Assembly (NCBI RefSeq): GCF_030644225.1
Contig: NZ_CP128650.1
Span: forward strand, 1,374,001-1,438,000
Direction: 5' to 3'
Source: Selenomonas dianae
GTDB lineage: Bacteria; Bacillota; Negativicutes; Selenomonadales; Selenomonadaceae
Length of the DNA: 64,000 bases
Shown here: positions 1-8,420 of the stretch, piece after piece
How positions within the stretch are numbered: the first letter of the stretch is position 1
Layout: every line of letters begins with the position of its first letter
Made by a program: the position numbers and the translations under genes
The notes under the pieces: generated by a model
Seen by the model: the letters and a program-made list of their open reading frames with translations, nothing else
Database searches by the model: none
Told to the model about the DNA's origin: nothing

Positions 1-540
1 CTGTGTCGGCATCAGATGATCCGCAATAATAAACGCTGTCGAATCCCCCGCAGCTCCCGCGTGAACAACACCGCGGCAGGTACCGCGCACATCCACGCTG
101 CCGCCCGCCGTGATCTGCGCCCCCGGATTGACATTCCCAAAGACAATGACAGATCCTTCCGTCTCCACCGCCTGTCCGCCGCGCAGTGTCTTATCGACGA
201 CGAGCATCCGCTGCAGTTCCTGCGTGTCCGCCTCCTGTTGTGTCTTTGCCACGGCGGGCTGTTCCTCGCGGGGCAGAGAGGGCAGCGGGGCAGCGGGTTC
301 CGGCTTTGCCGGACGGCAGATCAGCCCATGCGTCCGAAAGAGTTCCTGCACCGCCGCCAACGATTCCTTTGCAAAGTGATTGCGCGGCACGCGCACCACC
401 GTACCGCGCAGGAAAAAGCCGGTTCCCGAGTCCAACTTTCTTTCCAACTCCTCCATGATCTCCGAAAAGGGCATATCGGCAGGGAAATCCAGTGCAAGCT
501 CGCCGTTTTCCCCTTTGATCTTGATCTTATCCTCGCTCAT
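1..540 (-). CDS. minC: Septum site-determining protein MinC, partial (C-terminus outside window)
   Basis: The frame opens at an ATG at 540 and runs off the left edge after 180 codons. MinC inhibits FtsZ polymerisation away from mid-cell together with MinD. The first ~90 residues fit the small N-terminal FtsZ-inhibiting domain. The region from ~residue 125 has the Gly-rich beta-helix repeats typical of the MinC C-terminal domain (NVNPGAQITAGG, then VRGTCRGVVHAGA). It starts 10 bp after the stop of mrdA and belongs to the mreBCD-mrdA-minC operon. minD is the expected next gene but lies outside. The last part of the beta-helix is not visible. Confidence 0.93.
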   Translation of the reverse strand, partial: MSEDKIKIKGENGELALDFPADMPFSEIMEELERKLDSGTGFFLRGTVVRVPRNHFAKESLAAVQELFRTHGLICRPAKPEPAAPLPSLPREEQPAVAKTQQEADTQELQRMLVVDKTLRGGQAVETEGSVIVFGNVNPGAQITAGGSVDVRGTCRGVVHAGAAGDSTAFIIADHLMPTQ

Positions 541-549
541 GTCCGTCCC

Positions 550-2376
550 TCACTTGCTCCCTGTGTTCTGCACCGCACGATCCAGCCGAAAAGCAGCTTC
601 CAGAATCCTGCGCCCGATCGGCACCGCCGACAGCGAGCCGAAGCCGCCCTGCTCGACAATAACTGCCACCACGATATTCGGATGGGCATAGGGACCATAT
701 GCCACGAACCACCCGTGGTCACGTCCCTGCGAGTTTTCCGCCGTTCCCGTCTTGCCCGCAATGTCGACGGGAAATCCTGCAAACACCCCGGCGGCAGTAC
801 CGATCTTCGTTACCTCGTGCAGCCCTTCCTGCACGTTGTGGATCACGGACGGGCTTACCTCCAGCTCCGAGAGGAGCTTTGGCTCAAACTCGCGCACCGT
901 ATTCCCGTTGACATCCACAATACGCCGGACGAGATGCGGCTGAAAGCGTTTGCCGTTTGCCGCAATCTCCCCCATGACCATCGCCGCCTGCAGCGGGGTT
1001 ACGAGATTGAACCCCTGACCGATCGCCGCATCGAACGTTTCGGAGAGATACCATTCTCCATCCTCATAGTTTTCCTGCTTGTACTTGCGGTTCGGCACAA
1101 GCCCCTCCGCCTCATACGGCAGATCAATGCCCGTCCGCATCCCGAGTCCGAACATACGCGCATAACGTTCCAACGCATCCACGCCGAGACGGTTGCCCAT
1201 TTCGTAAAAATACACGTTGTCCGAGTGCGCCATTGCCTCCTGGAAGTTGATCCAACCCAGAGCCTCCCCACCCGCATTGGTTTTGGGGATGATCCAGTGA
1301 TGACCGGCGTCAAATATTTTTTCCTGCGGCGTTACCTTGTGTTCGGCGAGTGCCGCCGTGCCCGTCACAATCTTGAACGTCGATCCGGGGGGGTACTCCC
1401 CTGTGATCGCCTTGTTGTCCATCGGATGATAGGGATTGTTGTTCAGCACATTCCAGTTCTGTGTCGAGATCCCACCCGCGAAGAGATTCGGATTGAAGGC
1501 GGGGCGGCTGACCATCGCCAGCACCTCGCCCGTCTGCGGATTCATGACCACAGCTGCCGCCGCATTTGCGTGCACAATGGAGAGCTGTGCATCAACCGCC
1601 TGTTCCGCCACCTCCTGAATGTGCTTGTCAATCGTCAAGATCAGATCGTTCCCCGGCACAGGCGACTGGCGTCCGAGGATCTGTACAGGCCGTCCCGATA
1701 CATCCACCTCCACCTGATCGCCGCCGTTGATGCCGCGCACCTCCTTGTCATAGACACGCTCCAGACCAAACTTGCCGATGATGTAGCCGGACTTATAACC
1801 TTCATCCTTGCGCCGCTCCAGTTCCTCCTCATTGATCTCACTCACATAGCCGAATACATGCGAGGCGTACTCCCCGTAGATATAGTCACGAATCGGCAGA
1901 ACCTCGATCACGACCCCCGGGTAGTCGTCCTTCTGCTCCTCAATAATCGTAACGATGTCCGGCAGGACATCGTTTTTGATGCGGATGGGGTCAAATCCGA
2001 CGTGCGCATCGATCTTCTTTTGAATCTCCTCCACGGGTACATTGATGAGCTTTGAGACACGCGCAATCACCTCGGGGGAGATCGGCTCTGTCAGGGGGAG
2101 CAGAGAAACCGTAAACCCGGGGCGGTTCGTCACAAGGAGCTCTCCGTTGCGGTCGTAGAATGTCCCGCGCGCCGCCTCCGCAGGGATAATGCGGATACGG
2201 TTGCCCTCGGCAAGCCGCGCATAGCGTTCCCCGTCATAGACCTGCAAATATCCCGCACGTCCGATCAGCACCGCGATGATGAGCACAATGACCAACATCA
2301 GGAATTGGAGACGTCCGCTAAAATCTTCATTTTCGTTCACAATTACACTCCGAGAAATCCTATCGCTCCGGATCAT
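550..2376 (-). CDS. mrdA: Penicillin-binding protein 2, elongation transpeptidase
   Basis: Class B penicillin-binding protein of the rod complex: it crosslinks peptidoglycan in lateral-wall growth. From the ATG at 2376 it is 608 residues. One membrane segment lies at ~23-41, then a dimerisation domain, then the transpeptidase with all three motifs: STFK (~332-335, catalytic serine), SDN (~385-387) and KTG (~542-544). An in-frame ATG at 2424 would add 16 residues and overlap mreD by 65 bp. The start at 2376 overlaps mreD by 17 bp and is preferred. Position after mreD and before minC is the classic elongation operon order. Confidence 0.95.
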   Translation of the reverse strand: MIRSDRISRSVIVNENEDFSGRLQFLMLVIVLIIAVLIGRAGYLQVYDGERYARLAEGNRIRIIPAEAARGTFYDRNGELLVTNRPGFTVSLLPLTEPISPEVIARVSKLINVPVEEIQKKIDAHVGFDPIRIKNDVLPDIVTIIEEQKDDYPGVVIEVLPIRDYIYGEYASHVFGYVSEINEEELERRKDEGYKSGYIIGKFGLERVYDKEVRGINGGDQVEVDVSGRPVQILGRQSPVPGNDLILTIDKHIQEVAEQAVDAQLSIVHANAAAAVVMNPQTGEVLAMVSRPAFNPNLFAGGISTQNWNVLNNNPYHPMDNKAITGEYPPGSTFKIVTGTAALAEHKVTPQEKIFDAGHHWIIPKTNAGGEALGWINFQEAMAHSDNVYFYEMGNRLGVDALERYARMFGLGMRTGIDLPYEAEGLVPNRKYKQENYEDGEWYLSETFDAAIGQGFNLVTPLQAAMVMGEIAANGKRFQPHLVRRIVDVNGNTVREFEPKLLSELEVSPSVIHNVQEGLHEVTKIGTAAGVFAGFPVDIAGKTGTAENSQGRDHGWFVAYGPYAHPNIVVAVIVEQGGFGSLSAVPIGRRILEAAFRLDRAVQNTGSK

Positions 2377-2857
2377 GAATCCGCCGATCCAGATGGAACG
2401 TCGCCCAGTGAATCGGATACGCAAAGATCAACTGAAACAGAAGCAGGATGAGGAGCACACGTCCCATGTGCAAAAACGGATTAAAATGATAGCCAAGCAA
2501 ATAGACAATCAATGCCGAAATCAGATATTTGGCAAACGTTGCCGCAACCGATGCCGTGATCGGCAAAAAGAACTGCTCCTTGAACACACGATCCGAGAAA
2601 CGTCCAAAAAAAAGACCGATCAGCGTCAGCGTAAACGCGTGCAGACCGAAAAACGACCCCACACTGAGATCTTCCATCAGACCGAGTGCAAAACCGATGA
2701 GGCTGCCCCATGCACTGCCGCGCAAAAACGCAAAGGAAACCGTCGCCAAAAGGAGCAGATCCGGCACAATCCCATAGATCGAAATCAACGGCAGAAAAGA
2801 AAATTGCAGCACAAAAAGCCCAAGAAAGAACAGGACGAAAAACTTATACTTCTTCAC
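2360..2857 (-). CDS. mreD: Rod shape-determining protein MreD
   Basis: A 165-residue, very hydrophobic protein with about five predicted membrane segments, the size and character of MreD, which helps hold MreB/MreC and PBP2 together in the elongasome. Its ATG overlaps the mreC stop by 4 bp (ATGA), so the two are probably translationally coupled. Sequence conservation in MreD is low in general. The call rests on topology plus its place between mreC and mrdA. Confidence 0.92.
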   Translation of the reverse strand: MKKYKFFVLFFLGLFVLQFSFLPLISIYGIVPDLLLLATVSFAFLRGSAWGSLIGFALGLMEDLSVGSFFGLHAFTLTLIGLFFGRFSDRVFKEQFFLPITASVAATFAKYLISALIVYLLGYHFNPFLHMGRVLLILLLFQLIFAYPIHWATFHLDRRIHDPER

Positions 2858-3795
2858 TGCTCCGCCGCCTTTGTCTGTGTTGCAGAGATCTGTGCCGCCG
2901 CAGCAGCCCCCGGACTCAGCGGCGTGGGCTGAATCGGTGCCGGCGGAGCCTCACGGGATGCCGTGACAATCGCCACATCCTCAAGCCGCTGGAAATCCAC
3001 TGCCGTTTCCAGCAGAGCCACCTTTAAGAGCCCCGTATCATCGCTGTGCTGCGCGACAATCGTCCCCACGGGAATCCCCTTGGGATAAATGCCGCCAAAG
3101 CCGGATGTCACGATGGTATCGCCGTCCTGCACATCCGCATTGCGCGGGATGTTCACCATCTGCGGCATATACGGATTGTCCATCGTCCCCGTGACAATGC
3201 CCGTCACACGCGACTCTGTGCGCTGAACGAGCGTTCCGACCGAGGATCGCACATCGAGGATCAGCTGCACCTTCGACGAGAGCGGCGCAACCTCCGTCAC
3301 ACGCCCCACGAGCCCCTTGCCCGTCACGACAGGCATATTCTCACGCACGCCATCCTTCGAGCCGCGATCCACAACGATCGTACTCGTCCAGAGTGCCGCA
3401 TCCCTGCCGATCACACGCGCAGCAAGGAGATCGAACTGCTGTGCCGACTGCTTGTAGGCAAGAAGTTCCCGCAGCCGCACATTCTCCGCCGCATATTCCT
3501 CTGCCATTGTATTCTGCCGGCGCAGCTGCTCAACCTCATTTTTGAGCATCTTATTCTGCTCATGCACCGTAGCGATTTCCCACAGATTCGATGTTATATG
3601 TTGAACCTGCTGCCCCACATAGGAAAACACCATTTCAAACGGGGCAAGCACAGCCCCCACCGTACTCGTCGATGCGGATGCCTGAAATCGGCCGCGTGCG
3701 GCGAAGAAAATAACACAGAAAAGAGCGAGCAGAACGAAAAGCAGTGCCCAGATCTTGCGTCCCGCCTGCCGCGCCCGTCCGATTCGGTCAATCAT
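2854..3795 (-). CDS. mreC: Rod shape-determining protein MreC
   Basis: 313 residues: one N-terminal membrane anchor (~17-35), a coiled coil at about 70-110 beginning after the [19 protein letters not shown] stretch, and the two beta-barrel domains of MreC with the characteristic [15 protein letters not shown] segment. The last ~35 residues are Ala/Pro-rich, an extension beyond the core fold. MreC links cytoplasmic MreB to periplasmic PBP2. Its ATG overlaps the mreB stop by 4 bp. Confidence 0.95.
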   Translation of the reverse strand: MIDRIGRARQAGRKIWALLFVLLALFCVIFFAARGRFQASASTSTVGAVLAPFEMVFSYVGQQVQHITSNLWEIATVHEQNKMLKNEVEQLRRQNTMAEEYAAENVRLRELLAYKQSAQQFDLLAARVIGRDAALWTSTIVVDRGSKDGVRENMPVVTGKGLVGRVTEVAPLSSKVQLILDVRSSVGTLVQRTESRVTGIVTGTMDNPYMPQMVNIPRNADVQDGDTIVTSGFGGIYPKGIPVGTIVAQHSDDTGLLKVALLETAVDFQRLEDVAIVTASREAPPAPIQPTPLSPGAAAAAQISATQTKAAEQ

Positions 3796-4826
3796 TGCTT
3801 CAGTTTCTTCGAGGACATGACGACATTCTTGAGCAGCCCAATATTTTCGAGCGTGCGTCCCGTCCCCTCTCCGACACAGGAAAGTGCGTCCTCGGACACG
3901 AGCACAGGCATCCCCGTCTCATGCGAGAGCAGCTTGTCCAGATTCAAGAGCAGCGCACCGCCGCCCGTCATCATGATCCCATGATCCATAACATCCGCTG
4001 CGAGTTCCGGCGGGGTCTTTTCGAGCGTCCCCTTCACTGCGTCGATGATCTTGTAGATCGGCTCATTCAACGCCTCGCGGATCTCCTTGGCACGGATCGT
4101 CAGCGTCTTTGGCAGACCGCTCACGAGATCGCGCCCGCGAATGTCCATCGTACGATCCGTATCCGGGGTCACAATCGCCGTACCGACCGTGATCTTGATC
4201 TCCTCCGCCGTACGCTCGCCGATCATGAGGTTATACATCCGCTTAATGTACTGCACAATCGCGGAGTCCATCTCATCGCCGCCGATGCGGATGGAGCGGC
4301 TTGTTACAATACCGCCGAGCGAGATGACGGCGATCTCCGTCGTACCGCCGCCGATGTCGACGACCATGCTGCCCGTCGCCTCCTCCACGGGAAGCCCCGC
4401 GCCGATCGCCGCCGCCATCGGCTCCTCGATCAGATACGCCTCGCGCGCCCCCGCCTGTTGTGCCGCGTCAATGACCGCACGCTTCTCGACCTCCGTCACA
4501 CCGGAGGGGACACCGACCACGACGCGCGGACGGACGAACGACTTCGAACGCATCGCCTTGCGAATGAAATATTTCAGCATCGCCTGCGTCACATCGAAGT
4601 CTGCAATCACGCCGTCCTTCATCGGACGAATCGCGACGATATTGCCGGGCGTACGCCCGATCATCTGCTTTGCTTCCTCGCCCACGGCGAGTACATCACC
4701 CGAATCACTCTTTATCGCAACAACAGACGGCTCACGCAGCACAATTCCGCGCCCCTTGACATGTACCAGAGTATTCGCCGTACCGAGGTCAATCCCCATA
4801 TCGTGACCGCCAAAAAGACCAAACAT
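3792..4826 (-). CDS. mreB: Rod shape-determining protein MreB (bacterial actin)
   Basis: 344 residues, full length for MreB. The phosphate-1 loop ([12 protein letters not shown], near the start), phosphate-2 loop ([12 protein letters not shown]) and adenosine motif (MTGGGALL) of the actin fold are all present. It polymerises under the membrane and positions the elongation machinery. The ATG at 4826 is preceded by a strong AAGGAG site. First gene of the mreBCD-mrdA-minC operon, so the upstream promoter probably drives the whole set. Confidence 0.97.
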   Translation of the reverse strand: MFGLFGGHDMGIDLGTANTLVHVKGRGIVLREPSVVAIKSDSGDVLAVGEEAKQMIGRTPGNIVAIRPMKDGVIADFDVTQAMLKYFIRKAMRSKSFVRPRVVVGVPSGVTEVEKRAVIDAAQQAGAREAYLIEEPMAAAIGAGLPVEEATGSMVVDIGGGTTEIAVISLGGIVTSRSIRIGGDEMDSAIVQYIKRMYNLMIGERTAEEIKITVGTAIVTPDTDRTMDIRGRDLVSGLPKTLTIRAKEIREALNEPIYKIIDAVKGTLEKTPPELAADVMDHGIMMTGGGALLLNLDKLLSHETGMPVLVSEDALSCVGEGTGRTLENIGLLKNVVMSSKKLKQ

Positions 4827-5078
4827 TGTAAATGGAGTCTCCTTCCATCAAATGAGATGTATCCGTATCAATAAATTCATGCACAGCACACAGGCGTGCA
4901 GTTTCAGTATAGCATATGTACGTTTATTTTTCCATGATATTTTGGGAATCACTGATAAAATGAAATGCACAATCTTTTTATCCCGTTTAGGACATTTTGA
5001 CCAGATTCCTTGACGGACAGCACTGTTTTCCATATAATGAAATCAAATGATATGCACTGTATAAGGAGACGGATGCGA
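4827..5078. promoter_or_regulatory. Divergent intergenic region of mreB and the SpeD-like gene
   Basis: 252 bp without a gene. On the minus strand a TATACT -10 (4906-4911) lies 17 bp from a weak TGGAAA -35 (4929-4934), a candidate mreB promoter. A diverged copy of the dispersed palindromic repeat spans about 4945-5015: its left part reads GGAATCACTGATAAAAT and its right part AGATTCCTTGACGGAC. The strong AAGGAG at 5063-5068 serves the plus-strand gene. Promoter assignment is by eye only. Confidence 0.5.
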
Positions 5079-5537
5079 ATGAACATTCAAGCAAGGTTGC
5101 TGACAGTGGATTTTTATAACTGCAAAGCGGAACAATGCTGTGATGAAGCGGCGGTGCGCGCCAAGGTCTCCACAGCGCTCAGGGAACTGGATCTCGTTCC
5201 CTTGCAGATCATCAGCGAGGTGCAGGAAAACGGACACATCTCTCTGATGGCACTGCTGCCGAACGGGCATCTGGCGGTTCACATCCACCCGGAACTCCAT
5301 CACGTCTCGCTCGACATCTATCTCTGCGCAGAGAATGCCGCACTCGACCCGATCGCACGTATCCTGCGCAAGGCATTCCAACCCGAAAAGACAAAGACGA
5401 CGCATCTGCGGCGCGGCGATTTCCGCTCCCCTGCCGAGATTCGCCCCAAGACCACGACGCACGTCGCGCCCATCCGAAAGATCAAGAGCACCGGTGCAAA
5501 GGTCATCCGCATCCTTGCACGGCGAAACCGCGGCTAA
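5079..5537 (+). CDS. S-adenosylmethionine decarboxylase-like protein lacking the pyruvoyl serine
   Basis: 152 residues from the ATG at 5079 (AAGGAG 10 bp upstream; an ATG at 5073 is the alternative). The segment GHLAVHIHPELHHVSLDIYLC aligns by eye with the bacterial class 1b AdoMet decarboxylase core (family form ESHLxIHxYPE then DxxxC). In the Thermotoga enzyme, as I recall it, Ser63 forms the pyruvoyl cofactor and Ser55, His68, Glu72 and Cys83 assist. Here Ser55, His68, Glu72 and Cys83 are kept at the same numbers, but residue 63 is Gly and 62 is Asn. It cannot self-cleave by the known route, so a binding or regulatory role is inferred. The C-terminus (~100-152) is basic and not part of the enzyme core. 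It stands alone between two divergent operons. Confidence 0.72.
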   Translation: MNIQARLLTVDFYNCKAEQCCDEAAVRAKVSTALRELDLVPLQIISEVQENGHISLMALLPNGHLAVHIHPELHHVSLDIYLCAENAALDPIARILRKAFQPEKTKTTHLRRGDFRSPAEIRPKTTTHVAPIRKIKSTGAKVIRILARRNRG

Positions 5538-5542
5538 CGAAC

Positions 5543-5587
5543 AATCCCCTTGCGCAATTCTCACGCAGAGAACTGTGCAAGGGGATT
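5543..5587. terminator. Bidirectional terminator
   Basis: Inverted repeat AATCCCCTTGCGCA / TGTGCAAGGGGATT, followed by a T-rich run on the plus strand and preceded by A-rich sequence. It lies between the convergent ends of the SpeD-like gene and the polysaccharide operon. Confidence 0.8.
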
Positions 5588-5593
5588 TTCTTT

Positions 5594-7339
5594 TTAATGA
5601 AGTTTGTATCCCTTTTCAGGTGGAACCTGCTTCATCGACTGATCGTAGTCATCCGTAAGATAATCACCGAGGAAACCGGTTTTGAATTTACCGGGATGCC
5701 CATCGGGCAGCGCATCATTTGCCGTCAGCAGCATATCGAGCGCCTTGGACGTAGCCAGTGAAGTCGAGCTCATGTGCATAACGAGAATCGCACCGCGCTT
5801 CACCGTTCCGTCCTCCTCGTGTGTCAAATGATGGAGAATCCCGACCAACGACTCCATCGAGACCGTGCTGTAGTCCTCCGTACTGCCGCTGCCGTTGACA
5901 ATATAGCCAAATCCGTTGTTGAAAATTGCCGTTGCGCCCATGCGGCTGACAGCAAGCGTCGGCGGGCGCAGAAGACGCGTAAGAGCATAGCGTCCCGAGG
6001 GGAGTTTCATATCGCCGACCGTCATCGCCAGCTTTTCATAGGAGGAGCGCACATCTTCATAGTACTCCTCCGGATGTTGGACGGGGATCTGACGTCCCTT
6101 TTCATCCTGAACAGTCATCGGTATATGTCCGTTCGTATGACTTCCAATCTCCTGTCCCTCCGCAGCAATCGCACGCAAAAGGTTTGGATTATTGTGGATG
6201 CTTCTTGTAATAACAAAGAATGTTCCATGCGCTTGATGCTTGCGCAGTACATAGAGCAGATGATTGACCGAGTCATCGCTGCCCCAATCATCAAACGTAA
6301 AAAACACCGTATTATCCGCAACGGTCTTGACGATGCCGGTACGATCCGCCTGGCGCATCTCCGTGCGTGAAAATCCGAGCATACGATCCGTTTCCCCGAC
6401 CTCGGGAGCACCGATGTACCTCTTTAAAAATTCTTTGGCGACCGTCTTTTCGGTCAATTTTTCCGCACGCTCGTAGGGGCGAATCTCCTCGGGCAGCGTA
6501 TTTACATCGACAGGATATGTATACCGGGTGGATGTATCCGACAAAACGTCCTGCACAGAAACTCCTGTATACCCCGATCCCATACTCTCCTGTGCCATCT
6601 GTGCATTGGATGCCCCCGGCGCATGATAGGCGATGTTGTCGAGTTTTTCGGCAAGAATCGCGCGAAAAATCTCAGCCGTAAGTGCGGTACGTGTATAAAA
6701 GTCCGTACGCAGATAGACGACCTCGCCACGATTCAACGAGGTTGTCCAACGGCCGAAGAGCTGCGGCATCAGTTCCTCCGCCGTCTGTGCATCCTTGTGC
6801 TTGGACTGTACGACATTGAGCCCCTGCCCCACGAGAATGCATCCCATCGCCGATACCGCCTCGTTGATTGCATCCTCATCTGCACCGGACATCTGGCGGA
6901 CAACATTCGTTTCAATACCATAACGTATCTTGAGTTCCGTTTGAATGCGCTCGATCTGCGCACAGTACGCAGCGAAGTCCGCCCCCGCCTCCGGGCGCAG
7001 ACCGATGCCGAGATCCTGTCCCGCTGCAACAATACGTTCGATATTGTCAGCATTGCGTTGGAGCTCGCGCTCCGTGACAAAGAACGTTCCGCGCATCCCA
7101 CGTTCCGCCAGAACCGCAAGAACATCCTCCAGAGGCTCTTGCTGTGACAAGCCTCCAAACGTAAAGATCACAACCGGTTTGACCGTGAGGAGAAATGGCT
7201 GACGCTGTGCCATTTTTCCGGCATTTGCCGCACGCAGGGCGGTATAGTCGGTCTCTGCCGCCGCCTCCCGCATACCAACGAACAGGGTGAACACGCAGAA
7301 TACACTCAACAATATACAGAGTGTTCCCTGATTCCGCAT
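5594..7339 (-). CDS. Secreted tandem polysaccharide deacetylase (one dead, one intact NodB domain)
   Basis: 581 residues from the ATG at 7339, which has an AGGAGGAGG site in front. An export signal ends near AAA-ET (~30). It holds two NodB-type carbohydrate deacetylase folds. The first (~55-280) has FTFGG where TFDDG is expected and no HxxxH, so its metal site is lost. The second (~345-560) keeps FTFDDWG (347-353) and SHTNGH (400-405), so it can bind the catalytic metal. Likely acts in the periplasm or at the surface, removing N-acetyl groups from the polymer made by the operon. Last gene of the polysaccharide operon, 32 bp after the GH18-type lipoprotein gene. Confidence 0.85.
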   Translation of the reverse strand: MRNQGTLCILLSVFCVFTLFVGMREAAAETDYTALRAANAGKMAQRQPFLLTVKPVVIFTFGGLSQQEPLEDVLAVLAERGMRGTFFVTERELQRNADNIERIVAAGQDLGIGLRPEAGADFAAYCAQIERIQTELKIRYGIETNVVRQMSGADEDAINEAVSAMGCILVGQGLNVVQSKHKDAQTAEELMPQLFGRWTTSLNRGEVVYLRTDFYTRTALTAEIFRAILAEKLDNIAYHAPGASNAQMAQESMGSGYTGVSVQDVLSDTSTRYTYPVDVNTLPEEIRPYERAEKLTEKTVAKEFLKRYIGAPEVGETDRMLGFSRTEMRQADRTGIVKTVADNTVFFTFDDWGSDDSVNHLLYVLRKHQAHGTFFVITRSIHNNPNLLRAIAAEGQEIGSHTNGHIPMTVQDEKGRQIPVQHPEEYYEDVRSSYEKLAMTVGDMKLPSGRYALTRLLRPPTLAVSRMGATAIFNNGFGYIVNGSGSTEDYSTVSMESLVGILHHLTHEEDGTVKRGAILVMHMSSTSLATSKALDMLLTANDALPDGHPGKFKTGFLGDYLTDDYDQSMKQVPPEKGYKLH

Positions 7340-7370
7340 GATCCTCCTCCTCTCATAAAATGGAAATGAC

Positions 7371-8396
7371 TTACTGATTTCGTATCTGCCCGAGACTGAC
7401 ATTTCCGCCGAGACGCCAGATGCTCACAGAGGAAATGCCGCGATTTGCGGCAAGTGTGATCCACGCGTTCAGCGTTTCACTGTCCGCGTACCAGACCTCC
7501 GTTTCATGTCCGTCCGCCTCGAAACGGAAGTGCAGTGCCGCGCTCTCCGCATCGCGCTCCGGCACGGCTTTGTGCATTTCCGCGAGATGCACCGCCTCCC
7601 GCTCGGTGATAAAGCGGCGCTCACCGCTCTTTAATCCGAACAGACCGTAGTCCTGCCACAGACAGCCGCCCGTTGCAAAGGCAACCGAACGTTTTTCGGG
7701 CAATGCCTCCATCTTGGCAAGGATCTTTTCGATGAATGCACCGTCCGCCTTTGCGCCCGGACCACTGTGCTTGCCATAGAGATTGTAGAGCATGACGACG
7801 TACTCGGGACCTTTCGCAAATCCCGCATCAAACGGGACAGACGGTTCAAGCACAATGCGAAGCTTCAAATCATTCTGCATACAGGCAGTAGAAAGCCGAT
7901 AGGTCAAGATGAGATAGCGTTGGAGCAGGTTCTGATCCTTTGCAAAGTTCTCATAGTCCAGCTCCACACCGTAAACGCCAAACTCCTTTGCAAGCCCCAC
8001 CATCTCTCCGACCGTGCGGTCGATGGCGGCATCATCCCGCAGCAGACGGCGAAGGAGATCCCGATCCTTCTCCGAGCGACGTTTTCCAACAATATCATTC
8101 GTAAAGCTCAGATATGTTTCGAACTTCTTCCCCTTGTACTCCTGTGCCATGGAACGAATTTCTTCCGGTACATACAGGGCATCATTCTCGTCATAGGAAA
8201 CAGCAAAATAGGAAACGGCATCCATCTTCTTGCGAAGCGCTGCGTGATCCTGTGTGCCGCTCTCCATATCCCAATAGGCGTGCCACGTTGCAAGATGTAC
8301 CGGCGTGTGATGTCCGCTCTGCAGCGGTTCCGCCTCAGCGCAACCCCCCAGCAGGACGCTTGCCGCAAACAACAGGCAAACCATGCCTGAACGCAT
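7371..8396 (-). CDS. GH18-type glycosidase lipoprotein
   Basis: 341 residues with a lipoprotein signal (LLGGC, Cys19). The body resembles the GH18 chitinase-like TIM barrel of the YaaH/SleL type: the strand GVYGVELDYENF (138-149) corresponds to the family DGxDxDxE, keeping Asp147 and the acid Glu149, but the first Asp is Tyr and the second Glu. The C-terminus has the family's SIWRLGGN. In polysaccharide operons such proteins trim or process the polymer (compare the GH part of PgaB). AAGGAG precedes the ATG. Catalytic activity is likely but not certain because of the altered motif. Confidence 0.8.
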   Translation of the reverse strand: MRSGMVCLLFAASVLLGGCAEAEPLQSGHHTPVHLATWHAYWDMESGTQDHAALRKKMDAVSYFAVSYDENDALYVPEEIRSMAQEYKGKKFETYLSFTNDIVGKRRSEKDRDLLRRLLRDDAAIDRTVGEMVGLAKEFGVYGVELDYENFAKDQNLLQRYLILTYRLSTACMQNDLKLRIVLEPSVPFDAGFAKGPEYVVMLYNLYGKHSGPGAKADGAFIEKILAKMEALPEKRSVAFATGGCLWQDYGLFGLKSGERRFITEREAVHLAEMHKAVPERDAESAALHFRFEADGHETEVWYADSETLNAWITLAANRGISSVSIWRLGGNVSLGQIRNQ

Positions 8397-8420
8397 AGAT
8401 CATTCTCCTTCGAACCATTA

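Noticed and set aside
16-2055. Long plus-strand open frame (679 codons) across minC and mrdA
   Set aside because: Antisense shadow of two clear genes caused by GC-rich third positions; no family resemblance and Arg/His-rich composition.
8405-8420. GGTTCGAA on the minus strand as a tRNA T-loop
   Set aside because: It is the sequence before the Shine-Dalgarno of the GH18-type lipoprotein gene; no cloverleaf around it.
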